A DNA stretch of 19,831 bases from Brevundimonas vancanneytii (GTDB lineage: Bacteria; Pseudomonadota; Alphaproteobacteria; Caulobacterales; Caulobacteraceae), in contig CAMCIP010000010.1 of the NCBI GenBank assembly GCA_945874855.1, positions 1 through 19,831 on the forward strand, read 5' to 3'. The notes beneath the pieces were generated by a model. The model was not told where the DNA came from and searched no databases. It saw nothing but the letters and a program-made list of their open reading frames with translations. Of the stretch, positions 15,360-19,831 are shown one piece after another. Both the position numbers and the translations under genes were made by a program. Position 1 is the stretch's first letter; every line of letters begins with the position of its first letter.

Positions 15360-15581
15360 TCACTCTGGAGTCCGCCAAGGCCCGTCCTCACGAGCAAACA
15401 GATGAGGCTCCCACCCGGGATATCGTGTGACGACGGCTTCACACTCACCAGGCTCGTCGTACAGGTAGATGACCACCCTCTCGCCTTCGACCACTCCGCC
15501 AGCTTCGACGATAAGATCCTCGCGCAGGAAATGCGCCCCCGTTGGGTCGCGATCGGCGCCGGTTATCGAAATCCGCTTCAT
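15360..15581 (-). CDS. Hypothetical 73-aa protein upstream of argC
   Basis: I do not recognise a family. The soluble, acidic 73-aa product (MKRISITGADRDP at the start, EDGPWRTPE at the end) has no signal peptide or membrane segment. A VVIYLYDEPGECEAVV stretch suggests beta strands. The ATG at 15579-15581 is preferred, with GTGGGG a few bases upstream; a GTG at 15591-15593 would add four residues. It sits between the rpsI terminator and argC, with only four bases to argC, which supports it being real and translated from the argC transcript. Confidence 0.65.
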   Translation of the reverse strand: MKRISITGADRDPTGAHFLREDLIVEAGGVVEGERVVIYLYDEPGECEAVVTRYPGWEPHLFAREDGPWRTPE

Positions 15582-15596
15582 GACACACCCCACATA

Positions 15597-15628
15597 GACA
15601 AAGGGCGCTCCGGTTTCCCGAAGCGCCC
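15597..15628 (-). terminator. Rho-independent terminator of rplM-rpsI
   Basis: On the minus strand, 24 bases past the rpsI stop, an 11-bp stem (arms 15618-15628 and 15603-15613, one G-T pair) closes a GAAA tetraloop and is followed by TTTGTC. This is the best intrinsic terminator in the window. It ends four bases before the possible GTG start of the 73-aa gene, so that gene and argC need readthrough or a promoter inside this region. Confidence 0.75.
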
Positions 15629-15652
15629 CTGATCCAAACCGCGTGAGGCGGT

Positions 15653-16186
15653 TTAGCGCTTCGAGAACTGGAACGAGCGGCGGGCCTTGGCGCGGCCGTA
15701 CTTCTTGCGCTCGACGACGCGGCTGTCGCGGGTCAGGAAGCCGTGCGGCTTCAGCAGCTTGCGCAGTTCCGGCTCATAGTGGGTCAGGGCGTGCGACAGG
15801 CCGTGGCGGATGGCGCCGGCCTGGCCCGACAGGCCCGAGCCTTCGACGGTGCAGATCACGTCATACTGGGTGGCGCGGTCGGTCACCTGCAGCGGCTGGG
15901 CGATCATCATGCGCAGGACGGGGCGGGCGAAATAGGCCTCCTGGTCCTTGCCGTTGATGGTGAACTTGCCCGTGCCGCGCTTGACCCAGACGCGGGCCAC
16001 GGCGTTCTTGCGCTTGCCGGTCGAATAGGCGCGGCCCTGGGCGTCCAGCTTCTGGACGTAGACGGGGTGCTCCTCGCCGGCGCCGACGGTGCCGAGCCCC
16101 TTGAGGGCGTCGAAGCCGGTGGCCGCGGGGGCGGCGGTCGGGGCGTCGGTCGCGGGCGCGACGGTTTCAGCGGTCACGTCGGTCAT
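15653..16186 (-). CDS. rpsI: 30S ribosomal protein S9
   Basis: Small-subunit ribosomal protein near the P site. The 177-aa product has YSTGKRKNAVARVWV, GTGKFTING and the C-terminal DSRVVERKKYGRAKARRSFQFSKR region ending in the conserved KR (here given in part: GRAKARR, QFSKR). The first ~50 residues are an Ala/Thr/Pro-rich extension seen in alphaproteobacterial S9. The ATG at 16184-16186 follows the rplM stop by two bases; an in-frame TTG at 16190-16192 overlaps that stop and could add two residues. The operon order rplM-rpsI is the standard one. Confidence 0.97.
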   Translation of the reverse strand: MTDVTAETVAPATDAPTAAPAATGFDALKGLGTVGAGEEHPVYVQKLDAQGRAYSTGKRKNAVARVWVKRGTGKFTINGKDQEAYFARPVLRMMIAQPLQVTDRATQYDVICTVEGSGLSGQAGAIRHGLSHALTHYEPELRKLLKPHGFLTRDSRVVERKKYGRAKARRSFQFSKR

Positions 16187-16188
16187 GC

Positions 16189-16665
16189 TCAAACGCTCCG
16201 GACATTCTTGGTCGACTTCGCCTTGAAGTCGATGGTTTCGGGCTTCTGGGCCTCGTGATCGTGCGTGGCGCCGGCGAACAGACGCAGGTGCGTCATCTGC
16301 TTGCGGGCCAGCGGGCTTTCCTTGGGCAGCATGCGCTCGACGGCCTTTTCCAGGACCCGCTCGGGGAAGCGGCCGGCCAGAACCTTGGCGGGGGTCGTTT
16401 CCTTGACGCCTCCGGGGTGGCCGGTGTGGCGATAGTAGACCTTGTCGGTCGTCTTCTTGCCGGTGAACACCACCTTGTCGACGTTGGTGACGACGACATA
16501 GTCACCGCAATCCACGTGCGGGGTGTAGGTCGGCAGGTGCTTGCCGCGCAGGCGGTTGGCGATGAAGGTCGCGAGGCGGCCCACGACGACGCCTTCAGCG
16601 TCGATGTGGATCCACTTCTTGTCGACCTCGGCCGGCTTCAACGAAGCCGTGGTGCTCTTCAGCAT
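16189..16665 (-). CDS. rplM: 50S ribosomal protein L13
   Basis: Early-assembling large-subunit ribosomal protein. The 158-aa product has KWIHIDAEGVVVGRLAT, the RGKHLPTYTPHVDCGDYVVV segment in part (CGDYVVVTN), FTGKK, YYRHTGHPGG, ERVLEKAVERMLPK and LRLFAGATHDHEAQKP, all typical of L13. The ATG at 16663-16665 lacks a strong ribosome binding site but the N-terminus fits the family. It is the first gene of a two-gene operon with rpsI, and a promoter match lies about 60-90 bases upstream. Confidence 0.97.
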   Translation of the reverse strand: MLKSTTASLKPAEVDKKWIHIDAEGVVVGRLATFIANRLRGKHLPTYTPHVDCGDYVVVTNVDKVVFTGKKTTDKVYYRHTGHPGGVKETTPAKVLAGRFPERVLEKAVERMLPKESPLARKQMTHLRLFAGATHDHEAQKPETIDFKAKSTKNVRSV

Positions 16666-16727
16666 GACGAAGGGTCCAATGGTTGAGGGCGGCAGGCCAG
16701 GCAGGGCCCGTCGACGGAAGGCGCGGC

Positions 16728-16754
16728 AATAGAGCATGGGGCGACCGCGGTCAA
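16728..16754 (-). promoter_or_regulatory. Candidate housekeeping promoter of rplM-rpsI
   Basis: On the minus strand TTGACCG (16748-16754) is followed after 12 bases by GCTCTATT (16728-16735), close to the Caulobacter consensus TTGaCgS / GCTANAWC with a legal spacing. This would give a leader of about 55 bases before the rplM ATG. Confidence 0.55.
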
Positions 16755-16792
16755 CGCCACACACAACGCTGTCTCAGGCTTAACTGTCTGTT

Positions 16793-16827
16793 TTGTATCC
16801 GCTTTGAGTTAGCGGTATTAAAATACC
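16793..16827 (+). promoter_or_regulatory. AT-rich island with inverted repeat, possible promoter for the PhoX-family gene
   Basis: The only clearly AT-rich patch of the 283-base gap between rplM and the PhoX-family gene. It holds GGTATT (16814-16819) inverted to AATACC (16822-16827). A loose sigma-70-like pair TTGTAT (16793-16798) and TATTAA (16816-16821), 17 bases apart, overlaps it. This would leave a leader of about 120 bases. The remainder of the gap shows no ORF. Confidence 0.35.
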
Positions 16828-16878
16828 TCGTTCATTTGCAGGATCGTTCGCCGGTTTCCGGACCGGGGACGCCCGTTC

Positions 16879-16899
16879 GGTCATGGAACCGTGATGACC
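16879..16899 (+). repeat. Inverted repeat in the leader of the PhoX-family gene
   Basis: GGTCAT (16879-16884) and ATGACC (16894-16899) are inverted with nine bases between, 50 bases before the start codon. It could be an operator or a leader hairpin. Only 6 bp per arm, so chance is possible. Confidence 0.3.
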
Positions 16900-16948
16900 T
16901 CGCCTCCCCTGACCGGCATAAGCGGAGGTGAACCTTGGAGACCCGCCC

Positions 16949-18328
16949 ATGCGCATCGACCGCCGCCGCCTGATCGCCACCGGGGCCGCGGGCCTGGCCT
17001 TCGCCGGCCTGGCCCGGCACGCCCATGGCCAGACCGCCCCCACCTACGTCAACCAGGTCCGGGGGTACGGCGATCTGATCCCCGATCCCAACGGCGTGCT
17101 GGATCTGCCCCGGGGCTTTTCCTACGAGGTCGTGTCCCAGTCGGGCGACACCATGGACGACGGCCTGTTCGTGCCCGGCCAGCCGGACGGCATGGGCTGT
17201 TTCGCCCTGTCGGGCACCCAGGTCGCCCTGGTGCGGAACCACGAGCTGCGCGACGGCCGCGCCCTGCACCGGAACATGGGCCCGGCGGGCTTCAACCGTC
17301 AGCGGGCCCATCTGCTCGACGCGAGCAAGGCCTTTGACGTCACCAAGGGCGGCGCGCCCCTGGCCGGGGGCACGACCACGGTGGTCTATGACCTTCAGGC
17401 CCGACGCGTGGTCCGCCAGCACCTGTCGCTGGCCGGGACCTCGACCAACTGCGCCGGGGGGCACACCCCCTGGGGCAGCTGGCTGACCTGCGAGGAGACC
17501 ACGGAAACGCCCGACGACGCCGACGTGACCAAGGCCCACGGCTGGGTCTTCGAAGTGCCCGCGGCGGCCACCGGACTGGTGGAGCCCGTGCCGCTGAAGG
17601 CCATGGGCCGGTTCGACCACGAGGCGGTCTGCGTCGATCCGGCAACGGGCATCGTCTATCTGACCGAGGACACCGGCGACAGCCTGTTTTACCGCTTCCT
17701 GCCCGACGTGCCGGGCCAGCTGGCGCGCGGCGGCCGGCTGCAGGCCCTTGGCCTGCGCGGCATGCCCGGAGCGGACACGACCAACCACGAGACCCGCCTG
17801 TGGTCCGTCGGCGACTGGCGCGACGCGGTCTGGATCGATCTGGACGACGTCGAGGACCCGGCCGGCGACCTGCGCAAGCGCGGCCGGGCAGCGGGCGCGG
17901 CGATCTTCGCCCGCGGCGAGGGCATCTTCTGGGGCGACGGTGAACTGTATTTCACTGCCACCAGCGGCGGCCCGCTGAAGCGGGGCCAGGTCCTGCGCTA
18001 TCAGCCCGGCGAGGCGGGCGGCCGAGTCCAGCTGTTCGTCGAGACGGCCGACGAGAAGGTCATGAACATGGCCGACAACCTGGCCATCGCGCCCTGGGGC
18101 CATCTGATCCTGTGCGAGGACAACTATTCGTCCGAAATCCGCAACCACATCCGGGGCGTGACGCCGGAGGGTCAGATCTATGTCATCGCGCGCAACGTCT
18201 TCAGCGGCAATTCGGAGTTCGCCGGCGCCTGTTTCGCCCCGGACGGCACGATGTTCGTCAACATCATGTATCCGGGCCTGACACTGGCCATCCGGGGTCC
18301 CTGGAACACGGTCTCGTCGCAGGCCTGA
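16949..18328 (+). CDS. Tat-exported PhoX-family (DUF839) phosphatase-like protein
   Basis: Belongs to the PhoX/DUF839 beta-propeller family, whose characterised members are Ca2+/Fe3+-dependent periplasmic alkaline phosphatases. The 459-aa protein has a Tat signal (RIDRRRLIATGAAGLAFAG, residues 2-20) ending near AHGQ. It then has ALVRNHELR (93-101), NCAGGHTPWGSW (167-178) with CEET (181-184), RFDHEAVCVD (221-230), YLTEDTGDSLFYRF (237-250), DNLAIAPWGHLILCEDN (376-392) and a C-terminal EFAGACFAPDGTMFVN block. It is shorter than classical PhoX (600-700 residues), so phosphatase activity is inferred. The ATG at 16949 has GGAG eight bases upstream; a GTG at 16928 would add seven residues. It is convergent with ctaA, sharing TGATCA. 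Confidence 0.88.
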   Translation: MRIDRRRLIATGAAGLAFAGLARHAHGQTAPTYVNQVRGYGDLIPDPNGVLDLPRGFSYEVVSQSGDTMDDGLFVPGQPDGMGCFALSGTQVALVRNHELRDGRALHRNMGPAGFNRQRAHLLDASKAFDVTKGGAPLAGGTTTVVYDLQARRVVRQHLSLAGTSTNCAGGHTPWGSWLTCEETTETPDDADVTKAHGWVFEVPAAATGLVEPVPLKAMGRFDHEAVCVDPATGIVYLTEDTGDSLFYRFLPDVPGQLARGGRLQALGLRGMPGADTTNHETRLWSVGDWRDAVWIDLDDVEDPAGDLRKRGRAAGAAIFARGEGIFWGDGELYFTATSGGPLKRGQVLRYQPGEAGGRVQLFVETADEKVMNMADNLAIAPWGHLILCEDNYSSEIRNHIRGVTPEGQIYVIARNVFSGNSEFAGACFAPDGTMFVNIMYPGLTLAIRGPWNTVSSQA

Positions 18329-19387
18329 TCAGAGGCGACGCCCGGCCCGGAACAGACGGGGCTGCGATCGCCGGACCATCCAGAGATTGGCCGTGGCGAT
18401 CCCCAGCACGAAGGCGGCGCCGGCCTGGTGCAGGACGCCCAGCCCGATCGGCACGGCGTGCATCAGGGTGGCGATGCCCAGCACGGCCTGCAGGGTGACC
18501 ACGCCCGCGAGGGCGTAGGCCCAGGCGCCCAGCCCCTCGGCCAGTCGCGCCCGCCACGCCTGCACGGCATAGACCACGGCGGCCCCGAACAGCACATAGG
18601 CCGTGATCCGGTGATTGAACTGCACCAGACCATGGTCGTGCAGGAAGGCCATGCCGCCAGCGCTCCAGTCGACCGGCGGCAGGACCTGCCCGTTCATCAG
18701 CGGCCAGTCGGTGTAGATCAGGCCCGCCTTGGCCCCGGCCACCAGTCCGCCCAGCAGGCATTGCAGATAGACCAGTCCCAGCAGAAGGGCCGCACCCCGG
18801 CTCCAGCCGACGGGCGAGCGCGACGCCTCCTCGCCGAACGCCGCCTCCAGCGCGGTCCAGATCAGGCCGGCGAAGATCGCCAGGGCCAGGCCCAGATGCA
18901 CCGTCAGCCGCTCGGGGGCCACATCAACCCGCTCCGACAGGCCCGAGGACACCATCCACCAGCCGATGGCGCCCTGGATGCCGCCGAGCGCCAGCAGCAG
19001 GGCACAGCGCCAGACCAGACGCCGCGGCACCATCCTGAGCACCAGGAAGACCAGGAATGGCAGGGCGAAGGCCGCGCCGATCAGCCGCCCGAGCTGGCGG
19101 TGAATCCATTCCCACCAGAAGATGCCCTTGAACTCCCCGAGGGTCATGCCGGCATTGACCTGCTGGTACTGGGGGATGGCCTGATATCTGGCGAAAGCCT
19201 CCGCCCAGTCGGCCTCGTTCAGGGGCGGCACGGCCCCCATGATCGGCTGCCATTCGGTGATGGACAGGCCCGAGCCGGTCAGACGCGTGATCCCGCCGAC
19301 TGCCACCATCACGAAAACCAGGGCTGCGACCGACCCCAGCCAGATCGCCACCGCGGGCGCGCGATCGGGGGTATGGATACGGTTCAT
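18329..19387 (-). CDS. ctaA: Heme A synthase (COX15/CtaA family)
   Basis: Oxidises the C8 methyl of heme O to formyl, making heme A for aa3-type cytochrome oxidase; integral inner-membrane protein with eight helices in the family. The 352-aa protein has the four conserved histidines: H96 in EWIHRQLGR, H164 in VHLGLA, H259 in FNHR and H320 in LHQAGAA. The family segments GGITRLTGSGLSITEW (31-46) and IYTDWPLMNG (224-233) are also present. Length fits the alphaproteobacterial/mitochondrial type. The ATG at 19385-19387 begins where family members do; upstream frame is unconserved. No strong ribosome binding site is seen. No other cox genes are in the window. Its stop abuts the PhoX-family gene. 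Confidence 0.95.
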   Translation of the reverse strand: MNRIHTPDRAPAVAIWLGSVAALVFVMVAVGGITRLTGSGLSITEWQPIMGAVPPLNEADWAEAFARYQAIPQYQQVNAGMTLGEFKGIFWWEWIHRQLGRLIGAAFALPFLVFLVLRMVPRRLVWRCALLLALGGIQGAIGWWMVSSGLSERVDVAPERLTVHLGLALAIFAGLIWTALEAAFGEEASRSPVGWSRGAALLLGLVYLQCLLGGLVAGAKAGLIYTDWPLMNGQVLPPVDWSAGGMAFLHDHGLVQFNHRITAYVLFGAAVVYAVQAWRARLAEGLGAWAYALAGVVTLQAVLGIATLMHAVPIGLGVLHQAGAAFVLGIATANLWMVRRSQPRLFRAGRRL

Positions 19388-19422
19388 TCGACGCTCGCCG
19401 TCCGTCACTGTAGTAAGGCTTT

Positions 19423-19437
19423 CCGCCCCACGGGCGG
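19423..19437. repeat. Short hairpin between divergent ctaA and the small membrane protein gene
   Basis: CCGCCC (19423-19428) and GGGCGG (19432-19437) pair around three bases in the 130-base divergent gap. No convincing promoter was recognised on either strand in the gap. Confidence 0.3.
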
Positions 19438-19517
19438 CTCGCGTACGGGGTATGCCCGCCCCCGCGCCCGAGATCGAGTCGGAGGGCGATCGGTCGCAGT
19501 TTTCGCAAGGGTCCGCC

Positions 19518-19769
19518 GTGCAGCACCTGGACGTCATCGTCGCCCTGCTCTCCGTCCTCGGCCTGGCCGTGATCGCCGATCAGCTGACCGGTCGCCGCAG
19601 CCTGGACCAGGCGCTGCTCGTCGGCGGCGTCGGGGCCCTGTGCGGCGCCTCTCTGGCGGTGCGCGTCTTCGCGGTCGGGACCCTGGACGGCTGGCTCTGG
19701 GTCGGCTGGGCCCTGGGCGGCGCCGTGCTGTGCCTGTTCGCCCACTTCCTGTTCCGGAGCACCCGCTGA
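19518..19769 (+). CDS. Small three-helix membrane protein, unknown function
   Basis: An 83-aa protein with three hydrophobic segments (about residues 7-23, 32-49 and 57-79), Gly-rich in helix 2 (LLVGGVGALCGASL), and short polar loops. Its size and Gly-rich helices resemble the GlsB/YeaQ 'transglycosylase-associated' proteins, but I do not see a decisive motif. A GTG at 19518-19520 is preferred, with AAGGG eight bases upstream; an ATG at 19452 would add 22 residues of Glu/Ser/Pro-rich sequence. The stop overlaps the next start as TGATG, so the two genes are probably coupled. It is divergent from ctaA. Confidence 0.68.
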   Translation: MQHLDVIVALLSVLGLAVIADQLTGRRSLDQALLVGGVGALCGASLAVRVFAVGTLDGWLWVGWALGGAVLCLFAHFLFRSTR

Positions 19770-19831
19770 TGGGCCCGCGCGCGCGCCGGGCCGTGGCGTC
19801 GGCCGGAATGCTGATCTTTCTGGCGGTCTAT
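19769..19831 (+). CDS. Start of a further gene, cut by the right edge
   Basis: An ATG at 19769-19771 overlaps the preceding stop by one base (TGATG). Twenty-one codons are visible: a basic N-terminus (MGPRARRAVASAG) followed by a hydrophobic run (MLIFLAVY), suggesting a signal anchor or first membrane helix. Nothing more can be said about function. Confidence 0.55.
   Translation, partial: MGPRARRAVASAGMLIFLAVY

Noticed and set aside
16190..16192. TTG start for rpsI overlapping the rplM stop
   Set aside because: The ATG two codons later is the stronger start codon and gives a normal N-terminus; the TTG adds only two residues.
16769..16789. Two CTGTCT copies upstream of the PhoX-family gene, considered as a Pho box
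   Set aside because: PhoB sites have CTGTCAT-like repeats 11 bases apart. These are 15 bases apart and degenerate, and they lie close to the divergent rplM promoter.

Overview
The window is a GC-rich (high-60s percent by eye), densely coded chromosomal segment that reads as an alphaproteobacterium of the Caulobacterales, most likely Brevundimonas or a close relative. Supporting signs are a mitochondrial-type complex I accessory subunit (NDUFS4-like), Cox15-type heme A synthase, class I PHA synthase, type-2 ArgC, a tandem cold-shock protein, and promoter-like sites fitting the Caulobacter housekeeping consensus (TTGaCgS, 10-14 bases, GCTANAWC). The genus is inferred, not proven. It looks like a core-genome region: no transposase, integrase, phage gene, CRISPR array or defence cassette was seen.

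Layout. 1-569 (-): 5' part of kdsA (Kdo-8-phosphate synthase, LPS). 647-3352 (+): a pair of photolyase (phr) and cyclopropane-fatty-acid synthase (cfa). 3369-5812 (-): an amino-acid-binding lipoprotein followed by an SLC1/DAACS symporter. 5886-8017 (-): tRNA-Arg(TCT), NDUFS4-like protein, tRNA-Pro(TGG), DUF192 lipoprotein, tandem cold-shock protein and tRNA-Glu(TTC). 8103-11373 (-): a lipoprotein of unknown function, glpX and recJ, with glpX and recJ overlapping by one base. 11448-13771 (+): phaC and a coupled small membrane protein, ending at a perfect 11-bp hairpin. 13842-15581 (-): a 73-aa unknown protein, argC, and a Tat-exported lipoprotein MsrB. 15653-16665 (-): rplM-rpsI with a recognisable promoter and terminator. 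16949-18328 (+): Tat-exported PhoX-family protein, convergent with ctaA (18329-19387, -); the two genes share the palindromic stop TGATCA. 19518-19831 (+): a small three-helix membrane protein and the start of a further gene.

How the genes fit together. Most are housekeeping: translation (S9, L13, three tRNAs), respiration (NDUFS4-like, CtaA), gluconeogenesis (GlpX), arginine synthesis, recombination repair (RecJ) and carbon storage (PhaC). Two groupings go further. The phr-cfa pair joins DNA photorepair with membrane-lipid protection. The pair of an ABC-type solute-binding lipoprotein with a secondary symporter, with no ABC permease or ATPase in the window, is the best candidate for an unconventional system.
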